Source: Rhizopus sp. PT2906
Lineage: Eukaryota > Mucoromycota > Mucoromycetes > Mucorales > Rhizopodaceae
Reading direction: 5' to 3'
DNA: 59,919 nt
Assembly: GCA_025529335.1 (NCBI GenBank)
Contig: JAMYHX010000251.1
Location: 1 to 59,919 of the forward strand
Shown here: piece by piece, positions 45,343 through 57,199 of the stretch
Layout: every line of letters starts with the position of its first letter
Position numbering within the stretch: the first letter of the stretch is position 1
Translations under genes and position numbers: made by a program
The notes under the pieces: model-generated
What the model was told of the DNA's origin: nothing
Seen by the model: only the letters and a program-made list of their open reading frames with translations
Databases searched by the model: none

Positions 45343-45988
45343 TTAATAATCATTATGGTAGTGACTATCGAGACGATTAGGCGGTTCGTCTAAGGGTAAT
45401 CCAGCTATCTTCGACTGTAGTCGAACTAGTTTGGGTGTCATTGAGGATCTCAATTCTTCACGTGTAACAGGATCCGATATATGTTCAAGCAGCTGCATAA
45501 AATTACTGATGCAATTATCTAAGGCTTCTCGCGCAGCAAGGATATCCCCAGAGTAATAAAAAGAGCCAATAGAGTCTTCAGCATAACTAATCTGTTGCCA
45601 TGGAGATGAGTATTGACTGCGCTCATTATTATAAAATATTTTTTAACCTTACCTCATCTTGGGCTAAAGTGTATAATGAATGTAATTTTTCTAATTCTTT
45701 TGAATAATCAAATGGTTCTGACATAGACATTTCTTCTACTGGTGATATATTCAATGAACCTCTACCGCGAAAGAATGGCAATGCATGCCGAAATCTATCT
45801 ATGACACTTGTTGTTGAATCATAGGTGCCCACCGATGTGGCATCACTATATTTCCTCAAAGGAGGATGTTCTGTTATATGTGTTGTATCTTGACTGTGCT
45901 TTCGTTTGCATCGTTCTATGTTTGTGAACTTGTTTAGGATTGTGTATATCTTTGATTTAAATGTTGTTCCTGGCATATGTATAGCCAT
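45343..45988 (-). CDS. Conserved-looking helical protein, function unknown
   Basis: Exons 45653-45988 and 45343-45591 give 194 residues. The N-terminal half is basic and Ser/Thr-rich (KRKHSQDTTHI, ATSVGTYDSTTSVIDRFRHA). The second half is a helical array (YSKELEKLHSLYTLAQDEIS, YYSGDILAAREALDNCIS, NFMQLLEHI), the helix-turn-helix rhythm of MIT or TPR-like adaptors, ending in RLQSKIAGLPLDEPPNR. No named domain is certain. The intron is 61 bases with a GTAAGG donor. It could be a membrane-trafficking adaptor, but this is only inference from the helical pattern. Confidence 0.65.
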
Positions 45989-46784
45989 GATGACTGAATT
46001 GATAATTAAATATAGAATAAAAAATTATATAAAGAAAAGAAAGGAATAAAAAAGGAATATAAATAATTTAATTATATAAATAATAAAACAATCGGAATAA
46101 ATCTAAAAAGTCAATTATATCGGAATCTACTGTGTCACTTTGTACAGAGCCAGATTTTTATGCGCATGAAAAAGCAGATGGCAATGCATTATAAACTCCC
46201 TTGCCAAGTCCAAGTCACGATCCCTGTTAAACATATATATTATATATACACCTACGCCACTTGATAAAATAGCTCAAGGGCCATTCATTAATAAGGGCTT
46301 AGTAAGCGAGATAAAGTATATGTTTCATTGTATGCGACTGCGCCTACAAACAATAAGGAAGTTTAAGCGTGCCAGATGTGGGGGATGGGGGGAGATCAGA
46401 ATGCAGGTTACCCAGCCACTTGGTTACATCTTTATGTGTACCAACGCGTTAGTGTATCCGGGTCTTGCCCAATTTGTTCTGATGTTTTACGTACAAGCAA
46501 AATCAATCGCATCGATTATGGGTTTCTTAGTTAACACAACATAATGATGATAAAACCTTGAAGATCTTGAGGCAACAGATATGGTCAAGCTGCGGCTACT
46601 ACGTCACAGTTGTTGCTATGTAAACTGCGAAACAAAAAGCGTAGTACTCATTATGATGTGAAATTGGAAACGAAGGATCCACGTATCCTTGTGAGACAAC
46701 AATGAACGCATTATCACTCATTAGTACTAGAATACCCGGGGTTAATCTTGTTGGAAATACTAGGTTATTATCAAAAAGTATGGT
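45989..46784. other. Spacer between the helical protein gene and the HExxH gene
   Basis: The left part is very AT-rich (45990-46110); the right part carries no supported ORF. A forward ORF at 46320-46544 is dismissed for random composition. Confidence 0.5.
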
Positions 46785-48791
46785 TTATATAGATACAACA
46801 AAAAGCATAGAACCCAAGGTAAATATTACGTAAGTCAACTTTATCTTAACACCAGTCGCAATGGAAATAGACGAAGGTGTTGCCTTGATCTGATTCGCAT
46901 TATTATTATCACATGATGTACGAGGCTTAAGCGTCTTTACACTCTCATCTGTTGTATAATTCGTATTAGTCAATACAGTCGAGTATTTCAAAGAATCGAG
47001 CATACGAAGGATTCCAGGTCCTATAGGTGATCTATAGATCTTCTCGACGACCGTGTTATTGCTCATTGTCGTATTGTACCGTATTTCTGGTATCTCGTTG
47101 TAATACTCCGCCACCAAGCTCTCTAAAGTTCTGCCTGGGTGATATACTCGTGTCATCAAAAAATCCACAGTGTCTGCATACTTATCATCTAAATGAGCAA
47201 TCTTCAAACCGGGCCTGTTCACTGATGGATCCACCGTTTCATGCACAAGTTCGGCAAACATGTCCTGACCTGTAAGTAACGTCATACTTTGATACGTTCG
47301 ATTGAGGTAATCTATACGATTGAAACTACTGTTGGCAACGGGGGGCGGCCGGAACTGAAAACGTAATGTCTCTGGTTGAGATAGCGACACCCATAATTTA
47401 TGTGCAGCCACTGATTGATTGGCGGCACTGAAAATTTCGACAAAGTTGAAGATAAATGCATCTTCTGTATTGTTTACACAAAAGTTTTTCTGCATATCGA
47501 CAGCAATTTCTGACAGACGGAAGGAACTTCTTGTCGTGTTAAAACTGTCATCAATCACGGTCAAGTGTTTGTCAAAGATCATCGTTGGCTGAAATCCACT
47601 GAGGTAAGCTGGCCCAGAGTCTCCATCCACAAACCAGTATGGACTAGGTGTCACAAGTTCGACTTTGAGTGGGTCTATTATACCGTCGATCAACATTCTA
47701 AAGGGTGACATTTTGGTCCAAAAATACGCTGCCCATGAACTCAGGATGCCAAGGCCGTGAAGTAGTTCATGTAAAAAGACGGCGCGAAAGTCTACTTGAT
47801 AATCTAAAATATCTGTGTCGTTCTGTTCGAGTTATTTAATCATCCTTTTCCCCACTTCTTTTTTGAGAATACTTACTGAGAACCAAAACTTCCCATTAGG
47901 TGGTGTTGATGTGCCATTCCATCCGTTACGGATAGCCTGCTCTGTATTTACCGAATTCATGTATACATCGTGGTTGATGGCGATTTCAAGATCGTAGTTT
48001 GACCATAGCGAATGGCTGCTGTAGGGTGCTAGCTGCTTGGCTAGTGCTTGGGGGTATATATAGCTTAAGTCATCATCTTCATCAAATGGAAGTGTAAACT
48101 GTAGGTACATGTAATTATAATCAATCATTGTTTGCTATCTTCATTTTTTGATCAACGTACCTGTGAGGTGGGCACACCCCATCCGTATGTGCTATTAGAA
48201 CATGATATTTCGCAAAAGCTGTAATATGATATTTTAAGCCTAACAGTGTAACATTAGTTTGCCAAAGCTGAAAAATGTCCACTACAAAGAAATTTACAAT
48301 AAAGCGACTTTGATATTCACCACTTGTGTGAATTCATTGATAGCCGCGTTAATTGAGTTACTAATTTTGCTGCAAAAGGCCACATCTGCTTTACAATTAA
48401 AGTGATATTGTACAAGTTGATCAGATGTATTAGAATATTGATGTATAGTATCATTCAAAGTATCGTCTTTTCTATCAGATGAAGTTGGTAAGGCACTGTA
48501 TGAAGAGATTGAAGTAGTTGTATTAAGGTATGTTACAAGCGTGCTACTGGGATACCATGTACTGGATGTGTTTACAACGTTTTCGATCATATCATGATCC
48601 ATCTTGCTCTTTTTTAAATGTCTTTGATTCTTTGTTGTACTTGTACTTGTACTTGTCATAGCTTCTTGAGAACTAGCATAACCTGTCAGGTCTGTAGCTA
48701 TAAAGGTTGAGTCATCACACCAACAAGGATCCACGTGTACTGTAAGAATTAGTATAACGAGTAGTGATTTAATCCAGCCAGCTGAATTCAT
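46785..48791 (-). CDS. Secreted, GPI-anchored HExxH zincin-like protein
   Basis: Exons 48298-48791, 48161-48239, 47877-48098 and 46785-47822 give 610 residues. The start at 48791 provides a signal peptide (IKSLLVILILTVHVDPCWC). A Ser/Thr-rich stretch follows, then a conserved-looking domain with YHFNCKADVAFCSKISNSIN, SYYSFCEISC and TYGWGVPTSQFTLPFDED. HELLHGLGILSSW, near residue 283, is an HExxH zinc-protease motif in the form HExxHxxG. The C-terminus is hydrophobic (KLTYVIFTLGSMLFVVSI) without basic residues, after a small-residue region, as expected for a GPI signal. The third zinc ligand is not obvious. It is likely a cell-surface metalloprotease of an orphan fungal family. Confidence 0.75.
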
Positions 48792-48987
48792 ACAAAATAG
48801 AAAAGAAAAAAGGAAACTATTAAAAGAGTGTAGGATACCGCTTGTAGTGTTAAAAAAGCAGACCATATTAAAACAATTGTGATCTGAGATTAAAAGCTTG
48901 ACTTTATGATTTCATTTGTCCGCAGATCTCATTTTGTCAATTGTATTATTCAAAAACGAGAGGGTACAAAAGAGAGAGAAAAAAAAA

Positions 48988-51964
48988 ATGTTAAGGATCA
49001 GCACTTGGAAAGGATCCTGTCACGAAATACCAAGACTCTATGGCAAACCAACTCATAGGTCCTTTCAGACAACCAGACTGAGACTTACTGAAGGACTACA
49101 GAATGTAACAACTATTGTTTTCATAACCTAGCTTGTCTCCTAATCACCACATACTAGTCAGTTGTTCCGAGTACAACAGTTTCCAATATAGGTGTAACCG
49201 AGCAAACAGCACAACTTTATTTGGACAATGTATTTCCATTACGAATGAGTGTATGGGATATAAGACAGCTTGTATTCAGAAATTCAAAAGCACTTTTGGA
49301 GTCAAAAGTACATCAAGCGATACCTTCCCCCGATCTACCTCATGACTTTGCCATAAAAGAAATTATTGCTCGGTAACGCACTTCATAAGTTACTATGCAG
49401 AAAACAATAACGCCCTTCTTTAGCACAAAGGACGGTGGGGCTATCGTAAAGTTTACTTTCAGAAGCACAGACGCGACCAAGACAGAGAAAGCAAAGGATA
49501 TTGTGGAAAGGATACAAGAGTATATTCAACAATCAAACATCGTTGCTCCTTTCAATCTACAGCAAGTGAGAGCCTTTTTAGTCAAGGGACAACCCTTCTT
49601 GGAGGACATCTTGGCTAGATATCCAACACCCCGGCTTCGTATTGAGTTTCAAGGTGATCCTACCAATGTGGAGGCGCTCTACACTCATTTGAGACCCTAT
49701 GGAAGAATATTTGATATCTCGCTTTATCCTAATCCCAATATAGGAAAAGATCCTGCACGATATGCTATTGTCCAATTTACTCGCATACGATATGCAACAA
49801 GTGCTCGCAATTGCTTACATGGACATGTGATTGATAATACCCGATTAAACATTTTGTATGAAAAACAGATGGTAAGACGGTAACATCAGCTTGAAAAGGA
49901 ATGAGACTTATTGTTAATAGCGTACGAATGTAGTCAAGGACTGGCTGGTCAACCATCCTCGTATTACTGTACCTGTGATCGCTGCTGTCTTTGCAGGTGT
50001 CACTTATGCAGTGTTTGATCCTATCCGTATCTTCTTTGTTACCTCCAAAGTCACCCAACGATTTAATCCTCAAGAATATGCGCTCTATCGTTGGTTGCGT
50101 AAGGAGACATGGGCTCGACTTATTCCTGGGGACGATCGACAGCCACTACCTGAAGGCTCAGCATGGGCTGATGATTTTGAGCAGACTGAAAAATTAAAAT
50201 CTTGGCTTGCTGAGAGACCAGGTAAGGAAGATATAGAGAGAGATATAAGAATCTCTTAACTTATAAGGTTCATGTAGAGACATTTATCCTGATCACTGGC
50301 CATAAAGGAAGCGGAAAATCTGCTCTTGTCAAGGCAGCCATTCATGAGAAGAAGTAAGGAGCCACGATTATAAAAGAGATATACTGAAAAGTTGGTTATA
50401 GGCACAAGCTATTTATTGATTGTGAAAGAATTGCCAATGCAAGAAACCAGTCAGAAATGACAAAAAACTTGGCCAAGGAAGTCGGCTACTTCCCAGTGTT
50501 CACTTGGGTATCCTCTATGAGCGGTTTGATCGACACGGTCGTAGCAGCCACAACAGGTCAAAAAGCCAACCTTACATCTTTACCTGATTCTCAAATGAAG
50601 AATATTTTGGAAACAGTTGCTATTGCTTTGCGTGATACCATACCAAGTGAAAAAGAAGCACGTTTACTTGCTGAAGATGAAAATGACACGACCAATTTGC
50701 TTCAAAAGTTCAAGGATTTTATCATAGGTCATAAAGTAACTGTTCCAAAGCAGACCGAAAAGCCATCTGAAGAGAAAGAAGATGAAAAGTCAGGAGAAGA
50801 GGACAATCTGGATCAGCACAGCATTCCTATCGTTGTCATTGATAATTTCATGTATCGTGAAACGTCTAAATCAGCCATCCTATGGGAAGAATTGGCAGAA
50901 TGGGCAGCTCTTTTGATCGAGAATGGTATCGCTCACGTCGTCTTTGTGAGCTCGAATGCAAGCGTCATGAAAACCTTGGGCAAAGGTAAACCACTACTTT
51001 AATTGATATATGCATAGTATTCATTTCTCTGTTAGCTCTTCCTGGAAAGACGTTCTCGAGCATCACCCTCTCTGATGCCCCACCTGAAATGGCCATGTCA
51101 TTTATAAAGAAGCAACTGGGTGAAGAAGTCAATGATCCCAACCTTCCTGAAATCGTGTCAGCTTTAGGTGGACGTCTTACAGAATTAGAAGTCCTTGTTC
51201 AAAAGATGAAGATGAATATGGATGCATTATGTAAGTTTTGAAGAAGCTAACCACAAGATGTATTTCCTCATCTCGTTATACAGCTGCTTTCGAGGATATC
51301 GTCACACGTAATTTGATTGAAATTCGAAAATATGGATTTGGTGATTCATCTAACGAAGATAACAAGCTTGAATGGTCATCGATTCAATTCTGGACTATTG
51401 TTAAACTCTTGTCTGAAAAACACAGCGTAAATTCATAGGACATTTTTATTGGACTTGTAACAACTAACAAACTCTGTATAGATCAATTATGATGAGTTAA
51501 AGTGGGATAGTTTGTTTAATGGAAATGATGCTCCCCTGAGAGCTATGGAAAGAACAGAATTAATTACCGTCGTGCATAAAGATGGTAAATCAAAATATGG
51601 AAAAATTATCAAGCTAACCAACTGAAACATAGGCCGACCAAACTCAATCAAGCCTGGTAAACCTATTCATTATACAGTCTTTAAGCGTCTTGTATCAGAT
51701 AAAGTGTTTGCTTCTTCCATGGAGATTGAAACGAATATGTATTTAAAGAAACAAGCTGAAGAAAGCATGGCGAAATTGGAAGATACAATTGAAAAATTAT
51801 CAAATATCAATCAACCCAATCGACCACCTCGAGAAGTGGATGCTCGTATTCGATATCTGCTAACCAAACTGACATCTGTTCAGAAATCAATTGAGCAATA
51901 TGATGCAGCTATTAAGAGTGCAAAAGAGGATGTTTCTAAAAGTTGGGTAGAAGATGAAAATTAG
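48988..51964 (+). CDS. YME2: Mitochondrial inner-membrane protein YME2 (RNA12 domain)
   Basis: Ten exons (48988-49104, 49158-49372, 49424-49871, 49921-50221, 50278-50353, 50402-50985, 51036-51230, 51284-51426, 51482-51584, 51633-51964) give 837 residues. Exon 1 encodes a basic presequence (RSFQTTRLRL). VTEQTAQLYLDNVFPLRMSV, the RRM-like region (LYPNPNIGKDPARYAIVQFT), a transmembrane span (VIAAVFAGVTYAVFDPIRIF), Walker A in LITGHKGSGKSAL, LFIDCERIA and VVIDNFMY define the family. A coiled coil closes the protein. Yeast Yme2 affects mitochondrial nucleoid structure and DNA escape. The intron at 49373-49423 uses the acceptor CTTTAG; an earlier CAG would break the frame. Confidence 0.92.
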
Positions 51965-52077
51965 AAAAAACAAAACGGAGACTTTTTTCAATAAAGAATT
52001 TTTTGATGTATATTTTCTCATTCTCTTCTTCTTTTAATGTCACCTTTTCTGTGCATTTCTTTCGCTTACCTATTTTC

Positions 52078-53877
52078 ATGTCATCTCCAGTAGATACACC
52101 TTATTGGACACCTATACAGCGATGCATGCCTGCATTAGAAGAAAAACATACTATCATTAAAGACAATTCTACTAAAAAATCTATTAATAAAGCAGGAATA
52201 TGTTTGAAAGAAGAAAGTAATGAATCAATAGGAAAAGATAAGACAGCTGTGAACAGCTTAAATAGTAACAGTAGCGATTCACTTGCAGATCATACATCAT
52301 CATCGCCTACTAAACCTCTGACGGTGTACGAATTAAACCAGCAGGCTGATACAACAAAACTAGAAACTCAAGTTATCATAATGGATCCGACCATTGAAGA
52401 CGACCAAATGGTGGATCCAATAAAGCTTGGACCCATACCCGAGCAAGATATAGAACAAACCGCAGAGTTTGTTGTTGACTTTGATAAAATAGATGGAAGA
52501 ACACTCAGAGTAGAGCATGAATCATCCGGACCGAGTATTACAGACAGCACCAGCAGTAGTAGTATGAATACCAGTAGCAGTAACAATAGCAGCAATAAAG
52601 ACAGTTTAGATCCCTACAAGGCAGTGGCGTCTGATATCGAACAAAGATGGCCTGTGCCAAAGACTATTGAAGAGATGTATACCTTATACGAACAAGAAAA
52701 GGCAAAAGGTGACCCGCGTTCTCAGCTAGCACTGTGTTTACATCTTTTGCAATGTGCTTCCAAGATGAATCCAGAAAACAATATTGTTGTTCCTCATGAT
52801 ATGAACATTACGACTCCTAATCCTGGTACGGCACGTCGTCAACTTCTGGATGGTATCATGGCAACGTTAAGACAGCACTCTCAAAGCAATCCTAACCTGG
52901 GCCAGCTCATGGTGAAGGAGGCCAAGCAAATCTTAAAGCAATTAGCCACGTCTGGCCAAAGCGCAGGACAAGCAGGTGATGCCGAAGCACAATTCTTACT
53001 CGGAAGTTGTTATGGCATGGGCGCTCTCGGGTGGCCAATGAATCATGAACAAGCGTTTGCCTGGTATTTACAAGCATCAAAGCAGCGACATCCTGAAGCA
53101 ACATACCGTGTTGGTGTTTGCTACGAATTAGGATTAGGCACCGCAAGAGATGGTGGGCGTGCAGTTACATTTTACAAGAAGGCTGCGCACTTAGCGCATG
53201 TCCCCAGTATGTACAAACTAGGTGTAATCTATATGCGAGGCTATTGCGGGCAACCTGTGATTAAACGTGATGCAATCATATGGTTACAAAGAGCAGCAGC
53301 ACAGAGCGATACGATGACAGTCGACAACGAAATGGCACTTCCAGAAGCACTCCATGCGCTAGCCATCATACATCTCAACAAGGAATGCCAGGATACAAGT
53401 ATAATCCCTGACACTGAGTATGCTATCAAGTTACTACATGATGCAGCTAATCTAGGCTATGCGCCCAGTCAATTTAAATTAGGCGAATGCTATGAAACAG
53501 GATCACATGTTGTCGAAGACGAAGCACAGTCTATACATTGGTACACACTTGCTGCAAAACAGGATTATGCAGAGGCTGCATTAGCTTTATCCGGATGGTA
53601 CTTGACAGGTTCGATCAAGTCTAAAGTTCTACCGCAGTCTGACATAGCAGCCTATACGTGGGCAAGAAAGGCTGCTGTACTTGCTAAAAGAGCCCAGTTG
53701 AAACCAGTGGCCGCAGATGCTTACTACAGTTTAGGTATTTTTTATGAGAATGGCATTGGCGTTAGGCAATCTGCCGAGAAATCGATGAAATGGTTCCGAA
53801 GAGCGGCTCATTTGGGCCATCCAGAATGTTTAAAGATGCTAAAGAGTAGTAATGAAGATGTCAAAGAAGGCAATTAA
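52078..53877 (+). CDS. Sel1-repeat protein, Skt5/Chs4-like chitin synthase regulator
   Basis: A single exon encodes 599 residues from the Met at 52078; the 25 residues before it in the same frame are Phe-rich and resemble 5' UTR. The N-terminal 200 residues are disordered with poly-Ser. From about residue 300 come at least six Sel1 units: AEAQFLLGSCYGMGALGWPM, ATYRVGVCYELGLGT, SMYKLGVIYMRGYCG, SQFKLGECYETGSHV, AALALSGWYLTGS and DAYYSLGIFYENGIGVRQSA. This layout is that of Skt5/Chs4, which recruits and activates chitin synthase at the bud neck or hyphal tip. The end (EDVKEGN) lacks the CaaX box seen in many Chs4 proteins. It starts 113 bases after YME2. Confidence 0.8.
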   Translation: MSSPVDTPYWTPIQRCMPALEEKHTIIKDNSTKKSINKAGICLKEESNESIGKDKTAVNSLNSNSSDSLADHTSSSPTKPLTVYELNQQADTTKLETQVIIMDPTIEDDQMVDPIKLGPIPEQDIEQTAEFVVDFDKIDGRTLRVEHESSGPSITDSTSSSSMNTSSSNNSSNKDSLDPYKAVASDIEQRWPVPKTIEEMYTLYEQEKAKGDPRSQLALCLHLLQCASKMNPENNIVVPHDMNITTPNPGTARRQLLDGIMATLRQHSQSNPNLGQLMVKEAKQILKQLATSGQSAGQAGDAEAQFLLGSCYGMGALGWPMNHEQAFAWYLQASKQRHPEATYRVGVCYELGLGTARDGGRAVTFYKKAAHLAHVPSMYKLGVIYMRGYCGQPVIKRDAIIWLQRAAAQSDTMTVDNEMALPEALHALAIIHLNKECQDTSIIPDTEYAIKLLHDAANLGYAPSQFKLGECYETGSHVVEDEAQSIHWYTLAAKQDYAEAALALSGWYLTGSIKSKVLPQSDIAAYTWARKAAVLAKRAQLKPVAADAYYSLGIFYENGIGVRQSAEKSMKWFRRAAHLGHPECLKMLKSSNEDVKEGN

Positions 53878-54443
53878 TAGAAAAATAAACAATACACTTT
53901 TCCCTTCAAAGTCCATTGCCCCCTTTTGATGACCTTGTTCTTTCTGCCGTACAATCCCTTTGCAACCGTAAATTTCTTTGGTTAAAAGGGAAATATTCCT
54001 CCGAAGAGGAAAACAGATTGTTGATCTTCTCCGACTTAAACTTTGGAATAATTTGAGGAATATATCTCGACAATGAAAGTTGTGGGCTCTTTTCTTTAAA
54101 AACTTGTCATTAGTCTAGTTATTAATATCTATTTCTTTAATAATTTCTTCGCTGTGCTCCATTCATTCTCAGAGTTATGTCGTGAGAAGTTAATGCCATG
54201 GCAAAGAAAGATAAAAGTTGTATTCATATCTGTCGTACTTTGACTTTAGACTTTTATTATTAGTCATTCTTTGGTGTTGTATTACGTTTTATATTCTTGA
54301 ATCAGTTGTGTTTTGAGTGATAACTCCAAGAATAATGTCAACATCAGAAAAAGCTATGAGTATGGTTTAGAAGAGCGTTCACGTGATGGCACACAAGTAA
54401 TACAAGGTTTGATAATTTTTTATATTTTTTCTCTTCTTCTACA
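53878..54443. other. Spacer between the Skt5-like and DUF962 genes
   Basis: Terminator side of the Sel1 gene and promoter of the DUF962 gene. No ORF or RNA is supported. Confidence 0.55.
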
Positions 54444-54961
54444 ATGTCAGACAATAAAAGAACAGTAGCTAATCCTAATTACTCGAGAAGATCAGAACCT
54501 CAAGATGGCTTCAAGTCACTTCAAGAGTTTTATCCGTTTTATCTTGGAGAACATTGTAACAAGATAAACAGAAGACTGCATTTTCTTGGTAATAAATAAT
54601 ATATTACTGCTTTTTAAATAAGCTCATCATCCAAAAAAAAGGGACAACACTCAGCCTAGTGTTTGCTTATTTGGCTGCTCGTCATCGTAAGGCTAAATTT
54701 TTACTTGCGGGTATCTTGCAGGGTAAATATTGAAAGTAGACATTATAAACGTGATATTGACTGTTCTTACATAGGCTACTTTCTTGCTTGGATTGGACAT
54801 TTTGTATTTGAAAAGAAGTAAGAATATAAAAAAACAATGAAAAAGAAAAGGTCATTGATTCATTTTGTAGCAAACCTGCTACTTTCCGTTATCCTCTTTG
54901 GTCATTTTTATGCGATTGGAAGATGTGGTTTGAAATAGTGACAAGAAAGCGTTTATTATAA
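54444..54961 (+). CDS. Short DUF962/Mpo1-like membrane protein
   Basis: Exons 54444-54588, 54642-54722, 54775-54817 and 54871-54961 give 119 residues. FYPFYLGEHCNKINRRLHFL and GYFLAWIGHFVFEKNKPATF carry the two histidine-rich blocks (EHxNxxNRxxH and GHxxFExxxPA) that define DUF962; yeast Mpo1 is an Fe(II)-dependent ER dioxygenase in fatty-acid alpha-oxidation. The length is close to the minimal domain. The two helices between the blocks (TTLSLVFAYLAARH, FLLAGILQGYFLAWI) are membrane segments. Its stop is 7 bases from the stop of the convergent kinase. Confidence 0.85.
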
Positions 54962-54968
54962 ACTAAAA

Positions 54969-56803
54969 TTATTCTGCCTTCATATTTAATAAACACTCTA
55001 ATATATCCTCTGCTGTCGGTCTTAGAGCTGCATCATTCTTTAAACCTGCTCTTAATACAGGGTAAAATTGTTTATATCGTCTTGGTATATATTTGGTGAC
55101 AAATGCAACATGTCCACTACTCTGTCTCTGCAAAACGTTCTTTTGAAATAGTTCATCTGATCTATTCACCGACGTCAATTCTGCAATTATCACCATGGCC
55201 ATGAATACATCCGATGCTTTAGAAAAGATACCATATTCAATCATCTCTGGTGCTGCCACGCTATCTGTCCAGCTAACATCTTCAGTTAAATGTACATTTT
55301 GACGACCATTGAATTCGATACATGATCTATAGAAGAAAAGATTAGTTTTACACACTTTATGCTCTATTGAATACTTGCTCGAAATCTGAAAGATAAACAG
55401 ACCCTGCTGAATCGATCTATAAGAACAAGTGTTAGTTTAGCGCATGATTGATACAATACTATATTTACCAATAGATTTTCAAGTTTTAGATCGACAAAGC
55501 CTATACCAAGTTTATGCGCATCTACTAAAGCAGAAAACAAGCAGATGCCTATTTGAAGTATCTCATGTGGATGTATGTTTGTTCCTAGTAAAGAGTAAGC
55601 TACATTCTCTTTTGTTACTTTATTTTTACCTCTATTATGAAAGTAAGTTCTACCATCTCTATTAGGGAAGTATCGTTGGATGACAAAAATTGTAGGTAAT
55701 GGCTTGAATTTGGAGCGAGTATATTTCTTCATGGTGGCCTTGTTCATTATTTCATTTGGATGACAGTATGTCCAACCGATGTATCTGTTTATAAATCGAC
55801 AGGTATATAGCTTATTAGAAAATTCAAGTTCATATTTGACTTTCTTTTCATTCTCCTTTAAGCATTGTATTCGACCAGTTTTACATGCAATAGTCAAATT
55901 TTTATATTTTCCTTTATATACAAGACTCGTTTGTCCTTCTCCAAGCAAGCAATTATGCACTTGAATATCACTTTTATCAATCCTTCCACGTTCATGAATC
56001 AAATTATCAGGGTATTCGATAGTATCTGCTTCATCATTCCTTTTTGTACTTGTCTCTTTTATACTGTCACTATTCGTACTTGACTTTTTTATGTTGTTCT
56101 TTGTTTTTGGCAATTTTTTCTTTTCCTTTGTATGCGTTCTTCTAAACAATCCAAGTTCTTTAAATGGCGTCTCTGTTCTGTATATAATCGGTTTCTTTGG
56201 GCGTAAAACACGTCTCGGCTCCTCTTCTTCACGATCGTCGCCTTCATTTATTTCCTGACTATCTGATAGTTGTGAAAGATCAAATAATGAGCTAAAAAGG
56301 CTTCTTTCGTCTATATCAGAGTCACAGTATTCGGTCATTTTATCAGTTAATTCATCAATATTGGATAAGCTGAGGAAAGAAATAGTTGAAAGTTCTTTAG
56401 GTACGCAGTGAGCACAATATTGACAAATAAATGATGTCCCGATAGACCTTTCCTTTCCTATTATCAAAGCACACTCCATATCTGTATCGTCTACAGTTGA
56501 TGCAGCTCGATAATGCTTCTTTTTAGGTCTTTCTGATATTAGAAAATGGTATATGAATAGAGTGAGAAAAATACTGTAAACTTTACCTGAAAATGATTCA
56601 TCCATATCACTTTCAAACAAGTCTTCCTTTCGTTTATTTGTTATCTTTGACCCTGACGCTCCTGTTTTATTTCTACTGCTCTTTGCAAATGTGTGTATAA
56701 TTTGCAGATTAGGATCAGCTTTCTTCTCCTTCCTCATGTGCTTCCCTTTTGCATCAAGGGAGTAACTATTCACCTCGGATTCAAGCAAAGTTTGTGGTTC
56801 CAT
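54969..56803 (-). CDS. Divergent protein kinase with long disordered N-terminus
   Basis: Exons 56587-56803, 55469-56532, 55379-55416 and 54969-55326 give 558 residues. The first 260 are polar and basic/acidic, with four cysteines in CQYCAHC and nearby. The kinase domain shows LGEGQTSLVYKG (Gly loop), ACKTG (Lys), a helix-C Glu, GFVDLKLENLL (catalytic loop with HR replaced by FV but D, K and N kept), LSDFES (DFG as DFE) and VAAPEMI. The key residues K, D, N and D remain, so activity is possible. The intron at 55417-55468 is normal, and 55327-55378 is a GC-AG intron. No subfamily is assigned; it may be a fungal orphan kinase. Confidence 0.8.
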
Positions 56804-57199
56804 GTTCCTTGGCTAATACAAAGAAGAAGAAGAAAAACAAAAAGACAAAGGGGAAAGGGGAAAGAAATATAAAATGACTTGAATTTCAAAAACGCGGTAA
56901 ACTCTACAGCTGTTGCCCTACAGTAAACAAAGAATACTTGAAAGAGTTTTAACTGTACTGCTGCAAAGTGTATACAGGATTGATGTAAGATCAAAATACG
57001 CCAAAATGTAAAAATTGGCAACATGTGATTATTGATAACTTTTCGTGAGTCTATCATGACTACACATACACACATATATCTTGGGGTACTTTGGGCAGAG
57101 TTGTTCATTAATAGTAGCCATTAATGCACACGTGATAATGTGACACGGCTTGTTACTGTAACAGAATCAACTGACATTGTATTTTTCAGCTCTTTACAA
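56804..57199. promoter_or_regulatory. Divergent promoter region, kinase and PXA gene
   Basis: 396 bases between two divergent starts. CT/GA-rich near the kinase start. A minus ORF at 56770-57108 is a shadow. Confidence 0.5.

Noticed and set aside
49373..49400. 28-base intron in YME2 ending at the first CAG
   Set aside because: Too short and it breaks the frame; the acceptor at 49421-49423 gives a 51-base intron and restores EIIARTKDGGAIVKF.
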